A stretch of DNA of 64,000 nucleotides from Rheinheimera salexigens (GCF_001752395.1 NZ_MKEK01000001.1:2409147-2473146); one strand, 5' to 3'. Positions 11,537 through 23,254 are shown, counted from the stretch's first letter. Program-made: numbers and translations. Notes: generated by a model not told the origin, from the sequence alone.

Positions 11537-11628
11537 GCATAACAAGTTGCTTAAACGGAAAAATAACAGTTGGCCATCGCTTCGCGATTATAGCCAACCA
11601 TTTTTATCCGCTTAGCAAGGCGTTAGGT
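11537..11628 (+). other. attC site of cassette 1
   Basis: Left core GCATAAC and right core GTTAGGT enclose an imperfect inverted repeat: AACAAGTTGCTTAAACGG pairs with CCGCTTAGCAAGGCGTT, and inner arms GTTGGC/GCCAAC close on CGCTTCGCG. About 92 bp. The cut would fall at G11622. Confidence 0.9.
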
Positions 11629-11697
11629 TTTCGATTGCGAATGTGTACAACCATCAAGTGAGTTTGAAAAAATACAAATATACCTGAGGAGAAAAAA

Positions 11698-11949
11698 ATG
11701 AAATGTCCTATATGTGTTGATGAGAATCTAGTGATGGCCGATCGTCAAGGTATAGAAATAGATTATTGTTCAAAGTGTCGAGGTGTTTGGTTGGATCGCG
11801 GGGAGCTAGACAAAATTATTGAGCGCAGTGTATCTACGCCACAACCTCAGTCTAGGGGAGACTATCGCGAGACATCCAGACACTCTAGCAGTCATGGCTA
11901 CCATAAGAAAAAGAAGGGTGGTCTGTTGGGTGAGCTTTTTGATTTCTAG
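11698..11949 (+). CDS. Cassette 2: TFIIB-type zinc-ribbon protein
   Basis: 83 residues. MKCPICVDENL and YCSKCRGVWLDRGELDKI make a CPxC...CxxC zinc ribbon of the zf-TFIIB family (PF13453); after residue 50 the chain is low-complexity, Ser/Lys-rich, ending GGLLGELFDF. Such small proteins are widespread but their role is not settled. AGGAG upstream supports the ATG. It is the second integron cassette (starting at about 11623), and its attC core follows 15 bases after the stop but is split by an IS. Confidence 0.85.
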   Translation: MKCPICVDENLVMADRQGIEIDYCSKCRGVWLDRGELDKIIERSVSTPQPQSRGDYRETSRHSSSHGYHKKKKGGLLGELFDF

Positions 11950-11966
11950 CATGAGCACAGTAAAAC

Positions 11967-13560
11967 CTAACACATATGAGCCTTCTCGGAGTCAATAGGT
12001 AAAGCCGCTCTTCTGGCCGCGCTAGCGGCCAGTTTGTTGTCCATCAGCAAGATACTCTGCTTCATCTGTCATCATGGTTGCCAGGCGATAGCCTGCAACA
12101 AACACATATAGGGGCTCTCTTATCTCACTCTCAGTGAGTGCCTGCTGATTTCAGCATCCTTGCTGACAGCAGGGGCACCAGACATTCATCGGTTAACCTG
12201 TTGCTGGCACTATTCAAGGCGACGGGCTTAAAGCCAGTTAGTTTCAGGCTCAGTACAGGTGCAAACCATCTTGCTGATGGTAATGCGCGGCGACAAGGTG
12301 TCTAATCAAGCGCGCTGGCTACGGCAGTGTGCCAGAAGGCCGGTGGTTCAGCATGTTGCTATTGGCTACCAGCCTTCATTTGAGCATCAGCCATGGTGTT
12401 CCAGTTAGACGTTCAGCTCACCTTGTCCCGCGACTTAACACGTTAAGAAACGTTCTTCATTGAACACCTTCTGATTTTTTAGCATGTAGTAAACACAACG
12501 GCCAATTTTATGCGCGAGCGCGGAGAGTGCTTTGGCTTTGCTCATGCGCTTTTGTAGCTTGAGTAAGTAAGATTTGGCTTTGTCGTTACCGCGCAGATAA
12601 AGCACAGCAATCTCACCGAAGGCCCACTTCAAATGCGCATTGCCAATTTTATTACCCTGAGTGCCATAGCTTTTACCCGCAGATTCTGCTTTACACTTAA
12701 TCAACCGACTATATGAAGCAAAGTCTTGAACGGTATTAAAGCGTTCAATATGGCCAACTTCGTACAGGATAGTCAGTGCCAGAATGCGGCCAATACCGGG
12801 AAAACTGGTCAGGATATGGTAATCGTTGCCGTTATGATGCTTAGCATGTTTTTCAATAAAGCATTCAATAGAACTAAGTTCTTGGTTGTAAAAAGCAATG
12901 ATGTTTAAGTCCAGATCAACATTGCGCTGTACGAACTGATCATCAAAGCGATCTCGCATAGCTTCGCGGGCGTTAGGGTAGCGTAAATTTAGGTTGTTAG
13001 GGGGTAAATTGTACTGGCTAGTGGTGTTTTTTACATGTGCTTTTAAGTCGGCGCCATGGCGAACAATACGAGTGCGGCGGCGCAATAAATCACGGGCAGA
13101 GCGCATTTCTGGCGGATACACATAGGCCTGCGGGAAATTGCCACCGCGAATAAGGTGAGCAATTTTATAGGAATCTATGCGATCATTTTTTGCTTTGCCG
13201 CCATGAATGGCCTTCATATACAAAGCATGACCAAGAATAAAATCGATACCATGTTCAGCACATAAGTCGCTTACCCAGTACCAGCAGTGCATGCACTCAA
13301 CGCCAACGACAACATTACCGATATAAGGTGCTAAGATATCTAGTAATGGTTCTGGCAATGCTTTGATTTCACGGTGTAAGATGGTTTCACCGGCAGCATC
13401 CAGAATGCAAACGTATAAAGAGCGAGCATGCAAATCAATTCCACAATAGTACGGATGTTGTGTAGTATAAAATTTCATTGGGTCTTCTCCTTTTGGGTTT
13501 CGTCGCCTTTCAGCTTAGCCAATCTGGCAAAGCTGAGGGAGAAGGCTCAATGATTATCAA
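11967..13560 (-). mobile_element. IS1111-type IS110-superfamily element, copy 1
   Basis: 1,594 bp shared with 56043-57636 (inverted), from CTAACACATATG to ATGATTATCAA. It has subterminal inverted repeats (TGAGCCTTCTC about 10 bases inside each end), no target duplication, an 82-base region upstream of the transposase and about 465 bases of non-coding sequence downstream. Subterminal repeats plus a long 3' non-coding region are the IS1111-group layout, in which a guide (seek/bridge) RNA is made from the non-coding end. It sits in an attC site, transposase opposite to the cassettes. The non-coding part is 11967-12434. Confidence 0.85.
12435..13478 (-). CDS. IS110-superfamily (DEDD) transposase, copy 1
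   Basis: 347 residues, identical in sequence to the copy at 56125-57168. N-terminal RuvC-like DEDD domain: D15 (CGIDLHARS), E near residue 60 (VVGVECMHCWY), and KNDRIDSYKIA carrying the last Asp residues. The C-terminal Tnp20 part has SFPGIGRILALTILYEVG and the conserved SAGKSYGTQGNKIGN segment containing the catalytic Ser. Enzymes of this type recombine a circular element with target DNA using an element-encoded guide RNA. Intact and probably active given two identical copies. ATG at 13478 is preceded by AAAAGGAGAAGACCC on its strand. Confidence 0.92.
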   Translation of the reverse strand: MKFYTTQHPYYCGIDLHARSLYVCILDAAGETILHREIKALPEPLLDILAPYIGNVVVGVECMHCWYWVSDLCAEHGIDFILGHALYMKAIHGGKAKNDRIDSYKIAHLIRGGNFPQAYVYPPEMRSARDLLRRRTRIVRHGADLKAHVKNTTSQYNLPPNNLNLRYPNAREAMRDRFDDQFVQRNVDLDLNIIAFYNQELSSIECFIEKHAKHHNGNDYHILTSFPGIGRILALTILYEVGHIERFNTVQDFASYSRLIKCKAESAGKSYGTQGNKIGNAHLKWAFGEIAVLYLRGNDKAKSYLLKLQKRMSKAKALSALAHKIGRCVYYMLKNQKVFNEERFLTC

Positions 13561-13790
13561 ACGGCTGCACCGGACAAATTTCTGCTGTCACCTTTTGTGC
13601 AAAAACACGCACAAAAGCCGCCATCAAAAATTTGCGCGGTGAGCCGGGCGTTCTGCTAACACCTAAAAGCGGACTTTACAGCCTTAAAGTTGGAATGTCT
13701 GCAATTGGCACACAGCAGAAGTATCACTTGCGTCACCAAATTCATCAAATAGCTCATACTACTATCTGAACGGTAAATTGAGTTTAAGCA

Positions 13791-14486
13791 ATGTGCGGCA
13801 GACTTAACGTAATTGACGATCCCGGCGTTCGAAAACTGTGTGAAGGGCTACAGATACAGCTGTCCCCTGAGAGCCAAATATTTAGCAGGTTTATCAGGGC
13901 TTCAAATCAGGTCAGTATTGTCAGGCAGAAAGATGGCGTCCGTAGAATGGACAATGCTACTTGGTGACTGTTACTTGAACCATGCGATACCGGCTTTAAG
14001 CCTTCTAAATACACCTCTTTTAACACCCGTTATGACAAACTAAATGTTAAGGGCTCTGCTGGCTACCAGGCATACCGCCATAGTCGGTGTGTTATTCCAG
14101 CTAAGGGCTTTGGTGAAACTGAGTACCTGAACAACAAGCCTCTTCATTATCATGACCTTGTTGCTAAAGATGGTGCGATATTACTCGGTGGTCTGTGCCG
14201 GGAATGGGTTAACAAAGATACCGGTGAAACAGCATTATCTTGCTCTGTAATAACACTACCGCCCCACCCCAAACTGATACACATTCATAGCAAGGCATCA
14301 CCACTATTACTGCCGCCAGACATGAATTTGGTAAACCGCTGGCTCGATGAAAGCATTACTGACCCAAACGAGTTTGAGCCATTGCTGCAGCCACATATAC
14401 CTTATGGCCTGATAGCCCAGCAGATAGATAAACCTAGCAGTTTTAAAGCCATAAACGAGACAATCTTCATTCCGAAAGACTTATGA
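13791..14486 (+). pseudogene. SRAP-domain (SOS response-associated peptidase) gene with in-frame TGA
   Basis: Reading from ATG 13791 gives MCGRLNVIDDPGV..., with the catalytic Cys2 of the SRAP/YedK/HMCES family, which crosslinks to abasic sites in DNA. At codon 59 (13965-13967) TGA stands where a second Trp of an NATWW motif is expected (TGG to TGA). The same frame then runs on without a stop for 172 codons (LLLEPCDTGFKPSKY, FNTRYDKLN, CVIPAKGFGETEY) to TGA at 14484. It is a divergent SRAP (FGET instead of FYEW). It may be a recent pseudogene, or the stop may be read through at some level. It lies 4 kb from umuDC, another DNA damage gene. Confidence 0.8.
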
Positions 14487-14621
14487 TGCTCTAAAGCTTT
14501 GTAAGCACTGTCAAAACTATCAAAACCATCATTAAGTACCTATCAAAATATCATGTAATAGTACAATGGTAATGAGAAGCATTATTAATTAATGTAAGTT
14601 TTGACAGTGAAATACTAAGTA

Positions 14622-15419
14622 TTAACTCCAGATAAATTTATCCCAAATCTTCGTATGGATCATCCATCTGCATAATCTTACATGTTTTAATCTAGGCCTT
14701 CTGCTTGGCTTATTTTCATCTTCGATATAGTTTTCGCCACTTTTCAACCTATACGAACGCTGGTTTTCCTCAATAATATCAGTCACAGTTAGGTATCCGA
14801 AGTTATGAAGGTTTGCTAGTGCTTCAGAGATCACCTTAGTGCTCGCATTCGGTATCAGGCTTTGGCAAACATCATAAAGATTGGAATATTTTTCATCAAA
14901 GTACTGGTAGGTCTCTTTACCATGGTACTTATCCATAATATAAATGCCGTCGATATCGCCATATCGCCGCTCTAAATCAATACCTGTACTAGTGGCTCTA
15001 ACTATACATACCAAACCGCGAAACTCAGGATCAACAAATTCAGCCGCCATTAGGTCATACAGATAAAGTGCTATCTTAGTCTCTGCTAGCGTTAGTTGCT
15101 GGTTATGTAGAACGTTTTTAATGTAGTAGTCTCTGTCAGCACTAGCCCAGTGGTTTAGGTTAGCTCCCCGATTTTTGACCTCTGCTTTTTTCTTTGCACG
15201 ACGCCCTATAGGTTCGCTAGTATTACTAGGCTCTTCATCATTGTCTTTATCCTCAGAATCCTGAGTCTTTTTTGCGAAAAATCCTTTTTTAAGATAAAGC
15301 CACAAGCTCGGCCTTTCGCAGCTATCCGGAAGAACCCAAATAGGGTCATCAAAAGTGCCAACTCTAGATTTTTTCTTCACTTCAACGCTACCTCGGCGAG
15401 AATTGCCAATCTGATTCAA
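14622..15419 (-). CDS. Hypothetical protein of a replicon-like element
   Basis: 265 residues, basic and charged, no membrane segment. A low-complexity acidic linker (SEDKDNDEEPSN) followed by a basic patch (GRRAKKKAEVKNRG) splits an N-terminal part from a C-terminal helical domain; IALYLYDLMAAEF and SEALANLHNFGYLTVTDII look like a winged-helix replication or regulatory fold. I know no family for it. It is divergent from the DUF3987 gene across about 500 AT-rich bases and could regulate or help replicate that element. Confidence 0.6.
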   Translation of the reverse strand: MNQIGNSRRGSVEVKKKSRVGTFDDPIWVLPDSCERPSLWLYLKKGFFAKKTQDSEDKDNDEEPSNTSEPIGRRAKKKAEVKNRGANLNHWASADRDYYIKNVLHNQQLTLAETKIALYLYDLMAAEFVDPEFRGLVCIVRATSTGIDLERRYGDIDGIYIMDKYHGKETYQYFDEKYSNLYDVCQSLIPNASTKVISEALANLHNFGYLTVTDIIEENQRSYRLKSGENYIEDENKPSRRPRLKHVRLCRWMIHTKIWDKFIWS

Positions 15420-15923
15420 AGCATGTTTTCAGGTTTTGACCGTATTGCAGGTGTATTTTTTAAAACCTTATCAAATTTTTTCTGGTTATTTTCTACTTTT
15501 TTCAAAAATCTGCATTTCCTTTATGTTATTCCAATGCAAAAACCAGTGCCAAAAAGCATAAATATCTGTTTAATTTCAATAGGATAATTAACGAAGGAAA
15601 AACCAGATAAGTTAGGCCGTGTTGATCTTAAAAATTTATTACTATAAGATATTGTTTTTATTGATTATTTCAGTGTAAAAATTTTTACTTTTAAAATAGT
15701 GACACTAACTGCTTTCCTACCTATTAAAGGAACAGCGTAACACCCTTTAAAAATGCTGCCCTCACCATAAGTACCTACTTCAGATTAATCCCACAAAGAA
15801 ACAACTCAATTTTTAACATTAAAATCAGTTAGTTACACACACTCCCTCTGATGTACTTGTGGCTATGTAATTCACTCCTATCAGTATTAAATACCCCTTG
15901 TCGACAACATATAGGAGAACGAC
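15420..15923. other. AT-rich divergent intergenic region of the replicon-like element
   Basis: About 500 bases of AT-rich sequence with no gene I can support. It separates divergent genes and holds several A/T runs (15460-15510, 15640-15700). A replication origin or promoters would be expected here by position, but I find no iterons or strong dyad. AGGAGAACGAC precedes the ATG at 15924. Confidence 0.4.
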
Positions 15924-17660
15924 ATGACATCTAATAACCGTAACCAGAAATCAAACAAAGCCACTAAGCCTGTGTCCAAAGCCGCAAATGACGTCCTTCC
16001 ACTTTCTATAGAGGTTGTAAAAAAGCAACTTGCTAAAAGGCCAGGCAATAAAAATAAATCGTTAAGCAGTTCAACCGATAAGCAATTGCAACGTCCCAAT
16101 AAAGGCTTTTTATCTATTAACTTACCGAAGCATTTACCTAAGGAGGTAGACGAGGTTAAAGAAGTACAGATGCGCAAGAAACAACTCGAAAGTACGGCTA
16201 ATCCGAGCCCTAAAAATCCAACGCCAGATTGCTTTCCGCCGCAGTTATATAACCTAGTTATGGCTCTTGCAGCTCTTTCTAATTCATATACCAGTTATTC
16301 TGCTGTATGCGTTTATATGTTGCTTAGCAACTTACTATCTCGCTTCTTTACCATACAACCGGATTCCGGCAACCCAAATTACATTGTCTCCCCTAACCAA
16401 TCCGGCATCCTAATTGGCCCCCCAAGTATTAAAAAGTCACCAGTGCTTAACAGTATCTTAAAGCCTGTCTATGAGTTCCTAGAGAGGATGGCAACAATGC
16501 ACAGGCCAAGCGCTGTAGACATAAAGCTTCAGAATCGTAAAAAAAGCTACTACTTGAAGAAAGCAGATAAAAAGTTGCAGGAAGCTTTAGATTTACGCGA
16601 AGAAAACCCAATTGCCTCAGAAAAACTGGAAAATGAAGCTAAGGAATTAATTCGTCTCGCTGATCCTATCTCGGAGTATGACAAGCATAAACATCTAGTC
16701 GTCAGCAATTGCACAGCAATGGGTCTGGCTACTGTAGTTGATGACTCTGAAATGCCACTATTAGTCGTTCAAGATGAATTAGGCAATCTGCTAAAAGAAA
16801 CTCTCTCGGCAGGGAACAAAACCAAAGAGCTATTAATCGGTTTAATGGATGGTATGTCACCTGAGAATTACGTGAATGCCAACCGCGTTTATGAGACTCG
16901 TAATAAAAAGGTTTCGATCATTGGCGCCACCCCAACAGAAACGTTAAACGCATTCAAGCATGCTGTAAATGACGGCTTTATTATGCGCTTCACGTTGGTG
17001 GCATTGCCTGACCAGAAGGCTATTAAGTCAAAGGAAATTCAAAACACGGTTATAAATTCTGGACTTTCAGGCTGGAACCAATTGATCGGCAACTTGGTTA
17101 CTCAAATTCCCTCAGAGTTGACCACTATTAAGCTGTCCGCAAAAGCAGAAGAAAAACTTGATTCAATTAACGACGTATACGAACAACGCATCGCGAGCGA
17201 CAATACTGTTCAGAAGATTAAAAGCCTTTTGGGGAAACGGCCATCCTTTGTTGCATCCATAGCGCTGGTGAATGCGTTTGCCCGTTATGAATTTGACCTT
17301 GAGAAGCTTACCAAAGGCAAAGTTATGCAGCAGGATATTGATTTAGCATCAAAATACGCTGAAGTCACTGAATCACATTTTGCCGTCGCTTTTGGTGTAC
17401 ATAGCAATATCGAAGAGCAACAGGCGCTCGAGTTACTGAATCGCATCACCGAATCACGTTTTGCTACTGAAGTCTTTACGGCTAGCCAGATCGCTAAGAA
17501 TGAATGGTCTGGTTTTAAAGACCCTAAGTTTGTCGAATCACTACTGTTAGTGCTGCGCGAATATGCGTTGGTTCGTATCGTAAGTAATTCGTCATCGAGC
17601 AACAAGGGCGGTCGTCCTACTCGCAAATGGGCAGTCGTAAGCGAATTAGTGGAGGTTTAA
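15924..17660 (+). CDS. DUF3987 (YfjI-like) family protein
   Basis: 578 residues. After a basic disordered N-terminus (residues 1-100) comes the DUF3987 core: FPPQLYNLVMALAALSNSY, a P-loop-like GPPSIKKSPVLNS (about residue 160), VVQDELGNLLKETLSAGNK with acidic Walker B-like residues, and VSIIGATPTETLNAF. Such proteins are usually on phages, plasmids and integrative elements and resemble primase-associated helicase parts. A helical insert with KKADKKLQEALDL lies at residues 205-250. It is followed 2 bases later by the initiator-like gene, so the two form an operon. Confidence 0.75.
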   Translation: MTSNNRNQKSNKATKPVSKAANDVLPLSIEVVKKQLAKRPGNKNKSLSSSTDKQLQRPNKGFLSINLPKHLPKEVDEVKEVQMRKKQLESTANPSPKNPTPDCFPPQLYNLVMALAALSNSYTSYSAVCVYMLLSNLLSRFFTIQPDSGNPNYIVSPNQSGILIGPPSIKKSPVLNSILKPVYEFLERMATMHRPSAVDIKLQNRKKSYYLKKADKKLQEALDLREENPIASEKLENEAKELIRLADPISEYDKHKHLVVSNCTAMGLATVVDDSEMPLLVVQDELGNLLKETLSAGNKTKELLIGLMDGMSPENYVNANRVYETRNKKVSIIGATPTETLNAFKHAVNDGFIMRFTLVALPDQKAIKSKEIQNTVINSGLSGWNQLIGNLVTQIPSELTTIKLSAKAEEKLDSINDVYEQRIASDNTVQKIKSLLGKRPSFVASIALVNAFARYEFDLEKLTKGKVMQQDIDLASKYAEVTESHFAVAFGVHSNIEEQQALELLNRITESRFATEVFTASQIAKNEWSGFKDPKFVESLLLVLREYALVRIVSNSSSSNKGGRPTRKWAVVSELVEV

Positions 17661-17662
17661 TC

Positions 17663-18982
17663 ATGGGAACATTTCAACCACGTTTCATCGCCGTTAACGA
17701 CTACAGTGGATTTATTACTGAATTAAGCGCCTTCCGGCGCTTAATGGACCGCCGTGTACCTAAAGAGTTTCTGGCACAACAGTCAATAGGCAATCCGATG
17801 TTACCGTCAGATCTTAAGTCGCTAGCCAGTGTATGTAAGGAAAAGCCTTTTACAGTGAGCGCGACGAATAAATCACTGTTTCACTATCATAACTTGGTCG
17901 CTAGCCAACTCGCTAATCCGGCACAGTGGCTACATATTCCAATCGTTGATTCCTTAAGTTTCACAGCACGTTCTTCAAAGGCGGAGTTAAAAAGGTTAAC
18001 TAAGACCCTTGAAACCAAGCTCATCACCGACCGTTTAAATATTCGACCTCGGAAAAAGTGTAGTAAGGAATATGCCGAAGAGAACATGATTAGGAACTAC
18101 TACAAAAAAACGGTAGGTATCCGTTATCGAACTGAACGCGGACTCTCGGAGCCAATCTATTTTTCTTTCGGCCTAAAAACTAAGGATAATGACTTATCGC
18201 TTAAGCCATTGCGTTTTTCGTTCAACCCGGCAAGGTTTGAACCAGAAACCTTAGAAAAGATATTTGAGGCGTTAAGCGATTTAAAACTATTCGATTGCCT
18301 ACTAAAAACACTACAGAAAGCGGTTATTACTCGGGTTGATTTGGCCATAGATACGGTTGGCATCCCAGTGCCGATGTTAATCGTCGGACAGGCGAATGTA
18401 TGTAATTACAAAACATACACAAACCACGCCCACATTGATTACGGCGACATAAATGCCGCAACGCAATACATTGGTGGCCTTGATAAGACTCACATTTTAG
18501 TTTACGACAAAGTTCTGAAGCAGTTGGTGAAAAAACAGAAACATATCACAGTACTTTTAAGTCCTGAAGGTAACCCTTTTGTTCTGTCTCGCTATGAATG
18601 GTGTTATAAACCGCAGGGTAATAACGGCCGCAAGATTAAGCTTAAGGATTTAAACACGATTACGTATATGTTTCGCGGCAAAAAGTTTTTCAGCCCATTA
18701 CTTTATCGGGAGTTTGACGAGGATAAACAAACATTTCTTGAAGATGGGGTTATAAACACTCTAGCGAAACAGTCAAAACTCATAACAGTGCCCAATAAAC
18801 CTCGGCCACTAAAACGTGATTCTGCCCAGAAAAAACAACGGTATCGTATGGATCAGATAAATATCATGCTGAAAATGCTTGAGAAATATAAGCTTCACAT
18901 CGACCACGATTGGTTTAAAGCACAGCAAAACCGCACACTTACTGAGCTTTATGAGTGCATGATCCACTTCAGCAAAAACTAA
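17663..18982 (+). CDS. Rolling-circle-type replication initiator-like protein (Rep_trans-like)
   Basis: 439 residues from ATG 17663, preceded by GGAGG; an in-frame upstream start would overlap the DUF3987 gene and is less likely. TRVDLAIDTVG, then QYIGGLDKTHILVYDKVLK and LSRYEWCYK follow the order of the Rep_trans/replication initiation factor family (phage RstA-like and Gram-positive plasmid Rep), where the Tyr in the VYDK region area and acidic residues nick the origin. The assignment is by motif and moderate. Together with DUF3987 and a tyrosine recombinase it suggests a small integrative element that can replicate. Confidence 0.6.
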   Translation: MGTFQPRFIAVNDYSGFITELSAFRRLMDRRVPKEFLAQQSIGNPMLPSDLKSLASVCKEKPFTVSATNKSLFHYHNLVASQLANPAQWLHIPIVDSLSFTARSSKAELKRLTKTLETKLITDRLNIRPRKKCSKEYAEENMIRNYYKKTVGIRYRTERGLSEPIYFSFGLKTKDNDLSLKPLRFSFNPARFEPETLEKIFEALSDLKLFDCLLKTLQKAVITRVDLAIDTVGIPVPMLIVGQANVCNYKTYTNHAHIDYGDINAATQYIGGLDKTHILVYDKVLKQLVKKQKHITVLLSPEGNPFVLSRYEWCYKPQGNNGRKIKLKDLNTITYMFRGKKFFSPLLYREFDEDKQTFLEDGVINTLAKQSKLITVPNKPRPLKRDSAQKKQRYRMDQINIMLKMLEKYKLHIDHDWFKAQQNRTLTELYECMIHFSKN

Positions 18983-19036
18983 GCGAGCACACCAAATAGC
19001 CGTGTCAAAAATACCACTCGACATTCCAACCAGACC

Positions 19037-19065
19037 AGCGCTACCATAGTGTAGCGCTCTTTTTT
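19037..19065 (+). terminator. Rho-independent terminator after the initiator gene
   Basis: AGCGCTAC/GTAGCGCT perfect 8-bp stem, 6-base loop, then CTTTTTT; 55 bases after the stop of the initiator gene. Confidence 0.85.
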
Positions 19066-19121
19066 GCGCTCCCTTTCTCACTCTATTTCAATCTGATTAT
19101 CACTATCTAACGAGGTGCTCT

Positions 19122-19718
19122 ATGAGTACAGCTTCGCCGTATTCGCTTTACCTGAGCAGGCTATCGGCTAATAGCAAAACGTCTATTGCGTCACAGCTTC
19201 GCAGTATCGCTAAAATCATGGACTGGCCGGAAGATGATGTCTGCCGGTTTCATTGCATCAACTATCAGGACATGCTGCAGATACGCGCTTTGCTTCAGCA
19301 TGCTGGCTGGTCAGCTCGTTCAATTAACCGGGCACAGGTGGCTATTCGCAGTATCGTCAAAGTCGCGGTTATGATGAAGCTTGCCGATAGCGAACAGCTT
19401 AACCAGCTCAGTAGCTTAAGTAAGCTAAAGCATGCCGAATATCCCGGTACAGCGCTGACCAAACAGCAGGTTCAGGCGCTCTTTGCGCTGCTTGAACGCT
19501 CTATTACCCCTACCGGTATTCGCAATGTTGCGCTATTCGCCGTACTGCTGGGTACAGGACTTAGGCGTAGCGAGCTGGTGGCGCTTCAGCTTAAAGATGT
19601 GGATATCAACAAACAGACTCTTTTAGTACGTCACGGTAAAGGCAATAAGTCCCGCACCGTGTTCTTGCCCGATTGGTGCCTGAACTATCTGCAGCGGTGG
19701 TTAGTACTGCGCTCCAAG
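19122..19718 (+). pseudogene. Tyrosine recombinase truncated by IS21
   Basis: About 199 codons of a XerC/D-like recombinase survive: an N-terminal SAM-like core-binding domain (SIASQLRSIAKIMDWPEDD) and the start of the catalytic domain with the first active Arg (LLGTGLRRSELVALQL) and Lys hairpin (LLVRHGKGNKSRTVFLP). The gene is cut by the IS21 left end at about 19719, so the H-x-x-R box and the nucleophilic Tyr are gone and no remainder appears beyond the IS. It cannot be active. It was probably the integrase of the preceding replicon-like element. Confidence 0.85.
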
Positions 19719-19759
19719 CTGTTACCAACAATGCAAAACTGATCCACTATAACAATTGA

Positions 19760-21609
<1,850 letters not shown>

Positions 21610-21661
21610 TGGATCACTTTTAAATTGTTGGGGTGGATCACTATTGGATTGTTGTTGACAG

Positions 21662-23254
21662 CAAGCTAAAACCGCGTGCGTGCAACGTAACGGCAGCCTG
21701 ATCGAAATCCCCATTACTGAGGTTATCGCTGGTGACATCATCGAAGTGCGCCCAGGTGAGCGCATTCCAGTGGACGGTGAAGTGACCGAAGGCAACAGCT
21801 ATGTTGATGAGTCTATGATCACTGGCGAACCGGTGCCGGTAGCAAAAACGCTGAACAGTAGGCTGGTCGGCGGTACGGTGAATCAGAAAGGTGCATTGAC
21901 CTTCCGCGCAACAGCGGTGGGCGGTGCCACCGTGCTCTCACAAATCATTCGCATGGTCGAACAGGCACAAGGCTCGAAGCTGCCCATTCAAGCACTGGTA
22001 GATAAAGTCACCATGTGGTTTGTGCCAGCGGTGATGGCGGTGGCGCTATTCACCTTTCTGGTTTGGCTGATTTTTGGCCCATCGCCTGCGCTGAGCTTTG
22101 CTCTTGTTAATGCCGTCGCAGTACTCATTATTGCCTGCCCTTGTGCTATGGGTTTGGCCACGCCCACTTCAATTATGGTTGGCACAGGTGCTGGTGCAGA
22201 GCTGGGTGTGCTGTTCCGTAAAGGCGAAGCATTGCAATCGCTAAAGGATGCCAAGGTGGTTGCCGTGGATAAAACCGGTACTTTAACCGAAGGCCGCCCG
22301 ACATTAACGGATTTGGAAATCAGCGCAGGTTTCGAGCGCCAGCAGGTGCTTGCTCTGATAGCTGCGGTTGAAGCCAAGTCTGAGCACCCTATCGCTCGGG
22401 CTATCGTTGAGGCTGCCGAAAGCGAAGGTATTAGTATTCCAGATATCAGCGATTTCCAATCAATCACCGGCTTTGGTGTGCAAGCACTGGTCAACGGCAA
22501 ACGGGTGGAAATTGGAGCAGACCGCTACATGCGTGAACTTGGCCTGAGTGTTGAAGTGTTCGCGTCCAGTGCTGAACGCATGGGGCATGAAGGCAGATCT
22601 CCACTTTATGCGGCGATTGACGGTAAGCTTGCAGCGATTGTGGCAGTGGCTGATCCGATCAAAGCAAGCACCCCAGCAGCCATTGCTGCACTGCATCAGC
22701 TTGGCCTAAAAGTGGTGATGATTACCGGCGATAACCGCCGCACCGCAGAAGCGATTGCGCGCCAGCTAGGCATTGATGAAGTGATTGCCGAGGTGCTGCC
22801 AGCCGATAAAGTTGATGCGGTGCGCAAACTCAAAGTTCAGTATGGTCAGCTGGCATTTATTGGTGATGGTATCAACGATGCGCCTGCGTTGGCTGAAGCC
22901 GATGTTGGCCTCGCCGTTGGCACTGGCACCGATATCGCCATCGAAGCCGCCGACGTGGTGCTGATGTCCGGCAGCCTGATGGGTGTACCCACCGCTATTG
23001 CATTATCACGAGCCACCATTGGCAATATTCGTCAAAACCTGTTCTGGGCCTTTGCTTATAATACAGCGTTGATTCCAGTGGCCGCCGGTGTGCTTTATCC
23101 GAGTTTTGGGATTCTTTTATCACCGATTTTCGCTGCGGGCGCGATGGCATTGTCGAGCATCTTTGTTCTAGTGAATGCGCTGCGCTTGCGCGGTTTTCGT
23201 GCACCACAAAACACAGCGGAACCTGCGCAACTGACGCAGTCGGCATCAATGTAA
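21662..23254 (+). pseudogene. copA: CopA copper P1B-type ATPase, 5' end lost at IS21
   Basis: The frame is open from the IS21 junction ([11 protein letters not shown]...). Present are the actuator loop MITGEPVPV, the copper-site helix [15 protein letters not shown], the phosphorylation motif [11 protein letters not shown], the SEHPIARA box and [12 protein letters not shown], ending at a normal C-terminus after about 530 codons. The cytoplasmic metal-binding domain(s) and first four membrane helices, roughly the first 250-300 residues of a normal CopA, are missing. It would export Cu(I) if complete; as it stands it is almost certainly inactive. The GC-rich, well-kept sequence suggests recent truncation. 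cueR follows 13 bases later. Confidence 0.88.

Larger units (their letters stand above)
11965..13656 (+). other. attC site of cassette 2, split by an IS1111-type element
   Basis: The left core ACCTAAC (11965-11971) is the reverse complement of the cassette 2 start (GTTAGGT). After the IS the attC resumes with AAACGGCTGCACCGGACAAA (from 13558) and ends at GTTCTGC (13650-13656). Rejoined, AACAAACGGCTGCACCGG pairs with CCGGGCGTT-side sequence, and inner arms TTTTGTGC/GCACAAAA close the fold. The right core GTTCTGC departs from GTTRRRY. Confidence 0.75.

Noticed and set aside
12435-13478. Casposase-like or phage gene
   Set aside because: DEDD and Tnp20 motifs and a duplicate with the same ends identify an IS110-superfamily transposase.
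13813-14043. Separate 76-residue plus-strand gene
   Set aside because: It is a shifted frame across the SRAP gene, whose own frame holds the conserved motifs.
14487-14621. attC downstream of the SRAP gene, making it a cassette
   Set aside because: No RYYYAAC/GTTRRRY pair with foldable arms could be found there.
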